Shown in pieces: positions 41,764 to 49,511 of a stretch of DNA of 64,000 bases. Source of the DNA: Candidatus Poribacteria bacterium (GTDB taxonomy: Bacteria > Poribacteria > WGA-4E > WGA-3G); assembly GCA_022821065.1 (NCBI GenBank), contig JAJEEK010000073.1, forward strand, positions 1 to 64,000, read 5' to 3'. Numbering within the stretch: the stretch's first letter is position 1; each line of letters begins with the position of its first letter. The position numbers and the translations under genes were made by a program. Under the pieces are notes generated by a model. That model ran no database searches, was not told the origin of the DNA, and saw only the letters and a list, made by a program, of their open reading frames with translations.

Positions 41764-42418
41764 ATACACAAGTTTCCTATTGCTATTGATTTTTATATTT
41801 TCGAGTTTATTCTTTCTTTCTGTTCCGCAAATCGTTTATGGTCACGCTGGTGAAGGTTCTCACGAGCATCCTCATCCGCCATTACAGAATTGCATGACTT
41901 GTGGTAAGCCCGATGTTCCTGGTCAACACTTCTGTGAAGAAGCAGAACGTGAGAAACAAGAAACACAGGTACAGATCAGCAACGAACGCGCGAATCGCAA
42001 ACGGCTTGAAGAAAAGTATAACGATGACAAAGATAAAAGTGCTGGCGATCTCGTAGTGGAAATATGGGTCAGTGGTTACGAGACCGGCGAGCAAGCCGTT
42101 ATTAAGGTTCTGGAATGGGTTACAAATAAGGAAGGTTCAGTAGAGTGTCAAGGTTGTGACGACTGGGTCTCCGAAGAACTGGAACATTGGGGAACAGGCA
42201 ATTGCGCGATTGGACACGAATATTGGACGTGTCGACGTGGTGAAAACGAAGCACATGCGGGTTGCTACTGGGTAGACGAACCCGAAACCAACCCTGATAG
42301 TATGTACGAAGGTGCTAAATACTCGATTACCTGTAGTCAATGTAGTAACACTTCATACACCAACAATGAAAGCGAGTATGAGGCTTGGCAGGAAGGTTTC
42401 TGTTGCGATGGCTATTAG
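41756..42418 (+). CDS. Secreted cysteine-rich protein of unknown function
   Basis: 220 residues, beginning inside the last 8 bp of the previous gene. A leader of about 26-30 residues (SFLLLLIFIFSSLFFLSVPQIVYG) is followed by HAGEGSHEHPHPP, a His-rich stretch, and a cysteine-rich part with CMTCGKPDVPGQHFC, then a charged helix and three pairs: CQGCDDW, CAIGHEYWTCRRG, CSQCSN, and CCDGY at the end. The paired Cys suggest disulfides or metal binding, for example zinc or copper, by an extracellular protein. No known domain is recognised. The gene ends at a terminator. Confidence 0.7.
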   Translation: MTKYTSFLLLLIFIFSSLFFLSVPQIVYGHAGEGSHEHPHPPLQNCMTCGKPDVPGQHFCEEAEREKQETQVQISNERANRKRLEEKYNDDKDKSAGDLVVEIWVSGYETGEQAVIKVLEWVTNKEGSVECQGCDDWVSEELEHWGTGNCAIGHEYWTCRRGENEAHAGCYWVDEPETNPDSMYEGAKYSITCSQCSNTSYTNNESEYEAWQEGFCCDGY

Positions 42419-42483
42419 TTTAAGACACTGGAGGTTTCCTACAGGAAAGATAATCGGTAGGTTTCCATCTTGAAAACAGATTT

Positions 42484-42518
42484 GCGGGCGTTGATTTTCA
42501 GCGTCCGCTTTTTTTTTT
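42484..42518 (+). terminator. Rho-independent terminator after the 41756 gene
   Basis: GCGGGCGTTGA and TCAGCGTCCGC form an 11-bp stem (two G-T pairs) with a TTT loop, followed immediately by ten Ts. This is the clearest intrinsic terminator in the window. Confidence 0.85.
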
Positions 42519-42690
42519 CCATCTACCAGGCTCCGACTTTTGCGTGTAACTCCGTTGCTTTTTCAGCACGCCCATATCTCTTGGGTGTTTCTTGTCGCTC
42601 GCGATCTTGTGAAAAAACGTTAACATCTGCGGATGAAAACAAAAATTAAAACCGAAAACTAAATAGTCCTGTGAGACGCGGAAATCGCGC

Positions 42691-42752
42691 TTGACATTAT
42701 ACCGCCGTAGTGTCATACTTAACCTTGTAAAATTGATTCTGTTTTTGAAAGT
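42691..42752 (+). promoter_or_regulatory. Duplicated sigma-70 promoter, copy 1
   Basis: TTGACA (42691-42696), 17 bp, CATACT (42714-42719), followed by a conserved leader TTAACCTTGTAAAATTGATT. The whole 62-bp segment recurs at 44409 with four differences. Here it precedes the lipoprotein gene at 42833 by about 114 bp. Confidence 0.75.
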
Positions 42753-42832
42753 ATGTGGCCAGATCCGAGAACGAAGAAAACGCTTGAGATTTTCTTGGAG
42801 GAAAGAGCCGCTGAAAACGGAAGGTGAACACC

Positions 42833-43333
42833 ATGAAAACTTTGAAGACGTTACTCGTTCTTTTTCTCTTTGTCACCGCGATCTCGGGTTGCAGTGTGAA
42901 GCAGGTCAATGAGCCTCACGAAAATCAACCGCTTCCAAACACAGCAGATGTCCGTGATAAACAGGCGGCCCCTAAAGCAGATTTCATCCCCGGGTTCCAT
43001 CCGTTTAAAGATGACCCAGACAATCCGAGTCCGCATAACCCCTTCATCCGGAAGTACGGGGATATCCCAGAAGTCCGCACCTATATCCGACTCAAGCAAA
43101 AACTTGCATACGGACACGGACTGAACATTGATGAGGCAATAGAACTCTATACCGCAGAATACCACCTCTATCCCTCAGATGCCACAAAAGCAAACTTAAA
43201 AAAGTGGAAAAAGGACAAAGAGCGATACATAAGACTGGGGGTCGATATGGGTGGACCTGTACTCTTCGACAGCAGGGATGCCATCGAAGATCCGAATGCT
43301 AAAGAGCAGGTAGACACGACATCGGGGGATTAA
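42833..43333 (+). CDS. Lipoprotein of unknown function
   Basis: 166 residues from ATG 42833, 9 bp into the open frame and with GGAAGGTG 6 nt upstream. The leader ends in lipobox ISGC (AISGCSV), residue about 20. The mature protein is hydrophilic: PGFHPFKDDPDNPSPHNPFIRKYGDIPEVRTYIRLKQKLAYGHGLNIDEAIELYTAEYHLYP, where IDEAIELYTAEYHLYPSDATK has TPR-like spacing. Proline- and aspartate-rich loops suggest an extended structure. No family is recognised. It is transcribed from the promoter copy at 42691. Confidence 0.68.
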   Translation: MKTLKTLLVLFLFVTAISGCSVKQVNEPHENQPLPNTADVRDKQAAPKADFIPGFHPFKDDPDNPSPHNPFIRKYGDIPEVRTYIRLKQKLAYGHGLNIDEAIELYTAEYHLYPSDATKANLKKWKKDKERYIRLGVDMGGPVLFDSRDAIEDPNAKEQVDTTSGD

Positions 43334-43382
43334 TTCCGTCGACTAAGTTCTATTGATATTTTCGCGCGGTTGCATCTCATAC

Positions 43383-43407
43383 GGATGTGTCTGGAATGCA
43401 ACCCATA
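43383..43407. repeat. GGATGTGTCTGGAATGCAAC direct repeat, left
   Basis: A 25-bp sequence repeated at 43718 with two or three differences. It flanks the family 2 element together with an inverted pair GTGTCAATTTA (43408-43418) / TAAATTGACAC (43703-43713). Confidence 0.6.
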
Positions 43408-43435
43408 GGTGTCAATTTAGAGCGATGGGATTTTT

Positions 43436-43680
43436 GTAGGTTGGGTTGAACGGCACTAAAAATCAAAAGTTAGTACCCGAAAGAACATCAACACAAACAT
43501 AGCAGTATATTCGCACAGAAACAGAGTGAAACCCAACGTTTTCTGAGCTGAGATTATGGAAGCGGGCTGGTAGGTTGCGTTGGGTTTCGCTCCTTCCGTG
43601 ATTGATATGATCGGTTAGTGTGTCAAAATGTGCTTGGTTTATCCGGATCGTCTTCTCGGTTCCGCTCAACCCAACCTACG
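43436..43680. mobile_element. 245-bp palindromic element, family 2, copy 2
   Basis: GTAGGTTGGGTTGA left and TCAACCCAACCTAC right, with the internal pair GTGAAACCCAAC / GTTGGGTTTCGCTC as in copy 1. No ORF. It lies within the 437-bp gap between the two small genes at 42833 and 43771. Confidence 0.75.
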
Positions 43681-43717
43681 ATACGACGAGGTTTATTCTC
43701 CTTAAATTGACACTTAT

Positions 43718-43742
43718 GGATGTGTCTGGGATGCAACCCTAT
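43718..43742. repeat. GGATGTGTCTGGGATGCAAC direct repeat, right
   Basis: Second copy of the repeat at 43383. It lies 29 bp before the start of the 43771 gene, just upstream of its AGGAGGG Shine-Dalgarno. Confidence 0.6.
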
Positions 43743-43770
43743 CCCCACATCAGCAGAAGGAGGGCCTTTA

Positions 43771-44259
43771 ATGGATCCTAAAAAAACGCTGACCAGACCC
43801 GAAAAGACGGTGGAGGCAGCAGAGAAAGAGAAACAAGCATCCGCAGAGGCACAGGCAGTGGAACCAACCCTGCAGGATGTTGACGATATGCTCAGCGTAG
43901 CCGAGGCGGCCCCCGAAAAGTTGGAAGCAGCTGGAAAAGAAACAGGGGTAGACTATAATTTTGAAGTGGAGAACGCGGCTCTCATGAAAACGGGATTAAA
44001 AATTTTGACAGGGAAACCCGTTTCGGAGGAAGAGGACTCAGACTTCAGAGAGCAGGCACTGCCCCTAAAGGAAGTTATCGGCGAATCACTCCGCAAGGAG
44101 AACGCCGAAAAAACACCCGAAGAGCGCGCGAAGACTGCTAAAAGAATTAGAAAGGTGCTGGGGCCTTTTCTTTCTAATAAATTCATGGAAAGAATATTAG
44201 TAGAACTCAATGTCGTTGACCCCGAGGCACCGTCTGAACCCGATAAGGAAAACGCGTAA
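43771..44259 (+). CDS. Acidic, helical protein of unknown function
   Basis: 162 residues from ATG 43771, chosen because AGGAGGG lies 6 nt upstream. The ORF opens at 43720, but that part lies in the repeat. Composition is rich in Glu, Lys and Ala (EKTVEAAEKEKQASAEAQAVEP ... ENAEKTPEERAKTAKRIRKVLGPFLSNKFMERILVELNV), suggesting long helices and no membrane segment. No signal peptide. I recognise no family. It may not be coding with full certainty, but the start signal is good. It lies between the two copies of the duplicated promoter. Confidence 0.55.
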   Translation: MDPKKTLTRPEKTVEAAEKEKQASAEAQAVEPTLQDVDDMLSVAEAAPEKLEAAGKETGVDYNFEVENAALMKTGLKILTGKPVSEEEDSDFREQALPLKEVIGESLRKENAEKTPEERAKTAKRIRKVLGPFLSNKFMERILVELNVVDPEAPSEPDKENA

Positions 44260-44408
44260 CCACGCCGTGTTTGGACGGATGAAACGCCTCCCTTTCAAAC
44301 GCATCGGTACGGGTCTGATCTGCTTCGGTCTCCTCTCCTTCACCTTCTGGATCCGTATCCAAAATGAACCCCCTCAAACAATTACACACCCCCATACGGA
44401 AATTACGT

Positions 44409-44469
44409 TTGACATTATACCGCCGTAGTGTTATACTTAACTTTGTAAAATTGATTCTGTTTTGAAAGG
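44409..44469 (+). promoter_or_regulatory. Duplicated sigma-70 promoter, copy 2
   Basis: TTGACA (44409-44414), 17 bp, TATACT (44432-44437). It is nearly identical to copy 1 at 42691, including the leader TTAACTTTGTAAAATTGATT. The -10 lies 69 bp before the SDR start at 44506. Confidence 0.78.
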
Positions 44470-44505
44470 ATGTTGGGCATTATTGCAAGCCCACATTGAA
44501 ACATA

Positions 44506-45297
44506 ATGAACCTCGGACTCACGGATAAAGTTGCAGTTGTAGGTGCTTCAAGCAAAGGTCTCGGACGCGCAATCGCTCTCGGTTTAGCACAAGAGGGCGC
44601 GAAAGTCACCATCTGCGCAAGAGACAGCGAAACACTAAAAGCGACAGCGGACGACATTCGTAAACAGACCGGCACTGAGGTGTTAGCCGTGCCGACGGAT
44701 GTTAGTCAACCAGATCAAGTTGAAAACCTTATTAGCACAGCGATTGACCATTTTGGCGGCATTGACATTTTAGTTAACAATGCAGGCGGCCCCAGAGCGG
44801 GACGGTTTGATGACCTCGCGGCACAGGATTACCAAGACGCGGTCCACCTGAACCTGATGAGTACAATCAACCTCTGCCGTGGTGTTGTGCCGTCAATGCG
44901 TTCACGCGGCGGTGGACGGATTATCAATCTTACCTCTGTCTCTGTTAAACAACCCGTCGATAACCTGATGTTATCAAATATGGCGCGTACGGGTGTGATC
45001 GGCTTCGCGAAAACACTCGCAACGGAGTTGGCACCGGACAAAATTTTGGTCAACAACGTCTGTCCGGGTATCATCTTCACCGACCGTATCCAGCAGTTAG
45101 CGACGGTACGTGCCGAAGAAGCTGGCATCACCTTTGATGAGGCACTCGAAAAGATGACAGCAGATATCCCACTCGGCAGAATCGGTGACCCAGATGAATT
45201 TGCGACCTTAGTTGTATTCCTCGCCTCGGAACGCGCAAGCTACATAACAGGAACGACTATTCAAGTAGACGGCGGCATGGTCAGATCATTGCTCTAA
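44506..45297 (+). CDS. Short-chain dehydrogenase/reductase with altered catalytic motif
   Basis: 263 residues with the FabG-like fold: VVGASSKGLGRA (TGxxxGxG variant), DVSQPD, NNAGGP, S144 in INLTSVS and the C-terminal YITGTTIQVDGGM. At the usual Y-x3-K site the sequence is LSNMARTG (S157, R161), so both catalytic Tyr and Lys are replaced. This variant occurs in a subgroup annotated loosely as 3-oxoacyl-ACP reductases with LSN-x3-R, so it may be a functional subclass rather than decay. No Shine-Dalgarno is obvious; the promoter copy at 44409 drives it. The substrate is unknown. Confidence 0.8.
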   Translation: MNLGLTDKVAVVGASSKGLGRAIALGLAQEGAKVTICARDSETLKATADDIRKQTGTEVLAVPTDVSQPDQVENLISTAIDHFGGIDILVNNAGGPRAGRFDDLAAQDYQDAVHLNLMSTINLCRGVVPSMRSRGGGRIINLTSVSVKQPVDNLMLSNMARTGVIGFAKTLATELAPDKILVNNVCPGIIFTDRIQQLATVRAEEAGITFDEALEKMTADIPLGRIGDPDEFATLVVFLASERASYITGTTIQVDGGMVRSLL

Positions 45298-45324
45298 TGT
45301 GCTTGGACGGAGGTGTGATGAACG

Positions 45325-46041
45325 ATGCTGGTATCTGTAATCATTCCTGCGTTCAACGAAGAGCAAACGATCGGGCAGGTCATTGAGGCTGTGCATTCAG
45401 TGCCGATCGAAAAACAGATCATCGTCGTCAACGACGGTTCCACTGACGGAACTTATGAGGTACTTGAGGAACTACAGGCAGTTCATACGCTAACGGTCGT
45501 CCATTGTCAAGAGAATAGCGGCAAAGGGTTCGCGATTCGGCAAGGACTACCGCAGGTAAAAGGAGAGACAGTCGTTATTCAGGATGCAGACATGGAATTG
45601 TCCCCAACAGACCTCGTGGACCTTCTGAAACCGTTTGAGCGGGATGATGTTCAAGTCGTTTACGGGTCGAGGTTTCTGAACGGGCGCGGAAATGCAAGTC
45701 TTCATAATTTTATTGCGAATCGTCTCCTCGCGACCTATACGAACCTCCTTTACGGCTGCCGTATCACCGATGAATCTACCGGTTACAAAGCCTTTTCTAC
45801 AGAACTGATAACACGACTGAACTTGACGTGTGAAGGCTTTGAATTCTGTCCGGAAGTGACGGCTAAAATCTTACGTGCCGGGTATCGTATCCATGAGGTG
45901 CCCGTCTCCTACTTTCCGCGGACAAAGAAGGAGGGTAAGAAACTCCGATTCTGGTCGGACGGGTTATTTGCCGCGTGGACACTCTTAAAATATCGATTCG
46001 TTTCAAAAACAGAACTTTTCAAAAGTACGGCGCACGATTAA
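45325..46041 (+). CDS. GT2 family glycosyltransferase (DPM1-like)
   Basis: 238 residues. SVIIPAFNEEQTIGQVI and IIVVNDGSTDGTYEVL give the nucleotide-binding N-terminus, and QDADMELSP is the D-x-D metal site. GRGNASLHNFIANRLLATYTNLLYG and ITDESTGYKAFSTELI are typical of dolichyl/polyprenyl-phosphate mannosyl- or glucosyltransferases of the DPM1/GtrB type. Without the C-terminal membrane helices of DPMS-like longer forms, it may use another subunit. GGAGG lies 11 nt before the ATG. It follows the SDR by 27 bp. It could supply a polyprenyl-phosphate sugar donor for GT39-type enzymes such as the one at 665. Confidence 0.83.
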   Translation: MLVSVIIPAFNEEQTIGQVIEAVHSVPIEKQIIVVNDGSTDGTYEVLEELQAVHTLTVVHCQENSGKGFAIRQGLPQVKGETVVIQDADMELSPTDLVDLLKPFERDDVQVVYGSRFLNGRGNASLHNFIANRLLATYTNLLYGCRITDESTGYKAFSTELITRLNLTCEGFEFCPEVTAKILRAGYRIHEVPVSYFPRTKKEGKKLRFWSDGLFAAWTLLKYRFVSKTELFKSTAHD

Positions 46042-46064
46042 TGACAGCACAACTTAACAATACA

Positions 46065-46183
46065 AGGACTTAGGCATGCTGCTCTTTTGTACCACAAACT
46101 GTTAGTTTGTGACATAAGAACGCTGTGTTTTCAGAAAAATTTCATCTAACAGAACCACCTACTGTCAAGAGTGCATAAGTCCT
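46065..46183. mobile_element. 119-bp MITE-like element, family 1, copy 5
   Basis: AGGACTTAGGCA left and TGCATAAGTCCT right, with the interior CTGCTCTTTTGTACCACAAA and TTCATCTAACAGAACC common to the family. One base shorter than the 120-bp norm. It fills the gap between the GT2 and metzincin genes. Confidence 0.78.
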
Positions 46184-46219
46184 GAATACAATAGTAAATC
46201 CAAGAGATCAGTGAGATTT

Positions 46220-47731
46220 ATGAAAGCTCGATTCTTATTTTTGGTCACACTCGTTACTTTTCTGGTAGTAATATGTTCGGCAAAAGGTTTTTCACAAGAG
46301 GGGACCGTGCCTGAGGGTATGGTTCGGCTCATCTATTTTCTCCCGAAGGATAGCCAAGCGCAACCGAACATAAACGCGAAACTTGATACTTGGATAAAAG
46401 AGGTTCAGCAACTATATAGCGACGAACTGATGCGCTATGGATTTGGGAGGAAAACTTTCCAGCTTGAAACCGATGCGAACGGTAAAGCCGTTGTTCATCG
46501 CGTTGACGGTCTATCCGACGAAGCACATTATCATCACGGGACGTTTTCTAAGATCATCAAAGAGGTTTCCGAGCGGTTTGATGGTTCAAAGCACGCCTAC
46601 CTCATTGTTGTAGAAACAAGTATCTTTGAAGGCGGCAGGAGTTGTGGAAAGGCAAATGGAAATGGTAGAACGGGTGGTTATGCCATGGTTCCCGCCACGG
46701 GAAACTGTGTTGCCGAAAATGTTGTCGTAGGGTTAGTCGCACATGAACTCGGTCATGTGTTCGGGTTGCCCCACGATTTCCGCAGTGATACGTATATTAT
46801 GTCTTATGGTCGACATTTAAGACGCAAGATCTCGCAATGTGCAGCTGAATGGCTGAGTGCGCATCCATACTTTAATTGGCCCCGGAGAGGTGTTAATCAA
46901 CCAACAGCGATCCAGATGCTTTCGTTTCAAGAAGAACCGCCCGACAAAATCCGGTTCCGCTTTCAGGTCTCCGATGCCGATGGACTCGCTCAAGCGCAGT
47001 TAATCACTTTAACAACGGCGATACCTGTCGCTGCCGGATCGTCGGAGTTGATTGCCTGTCAGTCCTTAACCGGCAAATACAGTATCTCGACGTTTGTTAC
47101 CACTGAACTGACAGTTCGTCCTGTGGAGGTCATTTCGCTCAGGGTCTTGGATAAGAAAGGCAACGTTGCTTCGCAGTCGTTTCCGATACAACGCGGTTCG
47201 GCTCCAGGACCGAAAATAGGCGGACCCTGGTTATGGATGATCGTCTCGACCGGTGAGAGAGGCGGCGCGGCTGCAGCGAAGTCTGGTATAGATTATCTCG
47301 AACAGGCAAGTAAAGGCAAAGTAACGGAAAAACAGATCGCTACTAAGGGCGCGACCGCCGGAGAAACCGTCGGAAGCAAAGCTTGGACACGCGGCTGGCT
47401 CGCATCGACGGGGAAAAATAATATCCAAAAAATGCTGTCAAAGATCGGCTTAGGATCCGGTGATATAGATGACTATGTCGCTTACGGCAGTATTATAATC
47501 ACGTCCCCGCGGAAGCAACAAACAACGATGTTCGCTGGTAGCGATGATGCCGTTAAAGTCTGGCTTAATGGAGAATTGGTTCATAGGAATCCCGTCGATC
47601 GGTCATCTATCAACTACCAAGACTATTTTCCTGTTAACCTCAAACAGGGCAGAAATGTCTTATTAGTCGCAGTTTATGAGAACAGAATGGACTGGAGCGG
47701 GTTTTTTGGGTTTAGAAACGATAAAAAATAG
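46220..47731 (+). CDS. Secreted metzincin-type metalloprotease
   Basis: 503 residues from ATG 46220 (a GTG three codons earlier is in frame). The leader ARFLFLVTLVTFLVVICSAKGFSQ is followed by a protease domain: VRLIYFLPKDSQAQPN ... HAYLIVVETSIFEGGRSCGK ... GLVAHELGHVFGLPHDF with HExxHxxGxxH (H175, H179, H185) and Met-turn YIMSYG. It is paralogous to the middle of the protein at 37611. The C-terminal third (SDDAVKVWLNGELVHRN ... VNLKQGRNVLLVAVYENRMDWSGFFGF) is a PA14/beta-sandwich-like carbohydrate-binding region. No dockerin or sorting tail. Extracellular peptidase of unknown target. Confidence 0.85.
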   Translation: MKARFLFLVTLVTFLVVICSAKGFSQEGTVPEGMVRLIYFLPKDSQAQPNINAKLDTWIKEVQQLYSDELMRYGFGRKTFQLETDANGKAVVHRVDGLSDEAHYHHGTFSKIIKEVSERFDGSKHAYLIVVETSIFEGGRSCGKANGNGRTGGYAMVPATGNCVAENVVVGLVAHELGHVFGLPHDFRSDTYIMSYGRHLRRKISQCAAEWLSAHPYFNWPRRGVNQPTAIQMLSFQEEPPDKIRFRFQVSDADGLAQAQLITLTTAIPVAAGSSELIACQSLTGKYSISTFVTTELTVRPVEVISLRVLDKKGNVASQSFPIQRGSAPGPKIGGPWLWMIVSTGERGGAAAAKSGIDYLEQASKGKVTEKQIATKGATAGETVGSKAWTRGWLASTGKNNIQKMLSKIGLGSGDIDDYVAYGSIIITSPRKQQTTMFAGSDDAVKVWLNGELVHRNPVDRSSINYQDYFPVNLKQGRNVLLVAVYENRMDWSGFFGFRNDKK

Positions 47732-47790
47732 GAATATAGAACGTATGAGTCGTAATTTAGATTATATCAAATAAATATTTGGAGGTTAAA

Positions 47791-49413
47791 TTGCTAATTA
47801 TGTTTAAGCAATTAATTTATTCTATGCTTGTTTTCTCTTTGGTGATGGGTGTATCCTTCTCTGCACTCGGGCACGGTGAAGGCGCCACACTGTTAGAGGA
47901 TGTCAACAAAGATGGTATCGTGAACATTCAAGACCTTGTACTCGTCTCAGCAGCGTTTGGACAGCCCGGTGATCGCACTGCAGAACAGAACCCGGATGTC
48001 AACCGCGACGGCATTGTCAATGTGTTGGACCTTGTTCGCGTGAGCAACAGTTTCGGTCAAACTGAGGTCAATGACAGTTCTACATATCACGATATTCAGG
48101 ACTATATTTTTGATAAGAGTTGTGCAAACAGTACTTGCCACGCTGCACCCGCGAATGCCGGTAACTTGAATCTGACCTACGGAACATCTTACTACGATTT
48201 GGTCGGACGCGTACCCCAGAATCCCTCGGCTGCAGCTGCGGGTATGAAACTGGTGGATCCGGAGAACCCAGACAACAGTTTCCTTTTGACAAAACTGATG
48301 GGGCCAGAGTCCCCCGATCAAGGCGCACGTATGCCGTTCCTTAGTGGTGTCCTCCACGACGGTAAAATAGATGCGATTCGGACCTGGATTGAGGCGGGCG
48401 CCCCGCAGACAGGGAAAGTCGCAGGTATCGGTGACCTCGGTGTTTTACGCGACCCTGACGAAGTGTTTGAACCCCCCGCGCCACCGCCACCCGGTGAAGG
48501 ATATCAACTCCATTTGCCGCCTTTCAAGATTGAACCCGGCACTGAACGTGAAGTCTATTACTCCACCCAAATCAAAGATGAAAATGGAAATCCGGTAGAA
48601 GAGGACATCTTTATTAATAGAGTAGAAATCTTCTATCCTTCTGGTAGTCATCACTTCATCGTATACCGTCTGACAGAGGAAGGTTTGGCGAACGGTGTTC
48701 AAGACAGAGGTATCATACCTGGAATTGGTGTCAATTCGGAAGATCAATTCCGTGAACTCGATACAGATGACCCGCAAGTCCTCGGCAATTTTGGTGTCGA
48801 TAGGCTTTTCGTCGTCGGAACACAAACCGATGAGACTATGTACGCGTTTCCAGAAGGCGTAGGGTTACGATTACCGGGGGACACCGTTTACGACCTTAAT
48901 TCGCATTACATCAATCTGCTCGGTGATGAGACCTTGGTTGGTGAAACCTATGTCAATATCTACACAATTCCAGAAGAAGAGGTCAAATACGAAGCTGTTG
49001 AAATTTTCGTTTCTAACAGAGCCATCAACGTGCCGCCCGGTACAACGCGCGTCGCCAAATTAACGTGGTATGTTGAAGATGAATTGGAACGCCGAGGGCA
49101 CGACCCAGATACCGAATTGTTTGTCTTTTTACTCACATCTCACATGCACAGACACGGCGAATTGTTTGAGATTTTCCAAAAATCGACAGGTGAGCTGCTC
49201 CACCGGAGTATCGCTTACGACGATGCACCTATTGACCTCTTTAATCCGGTCCTCCAGTTAGATTCTGATGATGGAATCCATTTTCAGTGTACCCATGCCA
49301 ACTACGATACAAATGAACCTCTCATATTCGGACTTACATCCGAGGATGAGATGTGTATCATCTTTGGTTACTATTATATCCCGACTGAAAGAGCAGGCTC
49401 TATCATAAGATAG
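47791..49413 (+). CDS. Secreted dockerin / CX4CH / Cu-monooxygenase-like protein
   Basis: About 540 residues. A TTG at 47791 has GGAGG 5 nt upstream, whereas the ATG at 47800 is 14 nt away, so the TTG is preferred. After a leader (SMLVFSLVMGVSFSALG), two dockerin-type loops (DVNKDGIVNIQDLVLV, DVNRDGIVNVLDLVRV) occur near residues 30-90. Then a CANSTCH motif (C-x4-C-H) resembles the planctomycete cytochrome c (PSCyt1) haem site, with RMPFLSG downstream. The C-terminal half shows HMHRHG (H451) and DEMCIIFGYYY, the copper-ligand pattern of peptidylglycine/dopamine monooxygenases. Related fusions occur in Planctomycetes-type genomes. Function is inferred only. Confidence 0.72.
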   Translation: MLIMFKQLIYSMLVFSLVMGVSFSALGHGEGATLLEDVNKDGIVNIQDLVLVSAAFGQPGDRTAEQNPDVNRDGIVNVLDLVRVSNSFGQTEVNDSSTYHDIQDYIFDKSCANSTCHAAPANAGNLNLTYGTSYYDLVGRVPQNPSAAAAGMKLVDPENPDNSFLLTKLMGPESPDQGARMPFLSGVLHDGKIDAIRTWIEAGAPQTGKVAGIGDLGVLRDPDEVFEPPAPPPPGEGYQLHLPPFKIEPGTEREVYYSTQIKDENGNPVEEDIFINRVEIFYPSGSHHFIVYRLTEEGLANGVQDRGIIPGIGVNSEDQFRELDTDDPQVLGNFGVDRLFVVGTQTDETMYAFPEGVGLRLPGDTVYDLNSHYINLLGDETLVGETYVNIYTIPEEEVKYEAVEIFVSNRAINVPPGTTRVAKLTWYVEDELERRGHDPDTELFVFLLTSHMHRHGELFEIFQKSTGELLHRSIAYDDAPIDLFNPVLQLDSDDGIHFQCTHANYDTNEPLIFGLTSEDEMCIIFGYYYIPTERAGSIIR

Positions 49414-49420
49414 CGTCAGG

Positions 49421-49506
49421 AACAGTTTCCAGTTAACAGTTTCCAGTTTCCAGAGAAGAGACCTCTTTTCTTAACTGGTGACTGGTGACTGGGTACTGGG
49501 TACTGT
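49421..49506. repeat. AACTGG-type inverted-repeat element, copy 1
   Basis: AACAGTTTCCAGTTAACAG on the left and TTAACTGGTGACTGGTGACT with GGGTACTGGGTACTG on the right are degenerate inverted copies of a CAGTT/AACTG unit. It ends 5 bp before the ATG of the MetF-like gene, so the usual Shine-Dalgarno is missing. Confidence 0.65.
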
Positions 49507-49511
49507 CTCAT

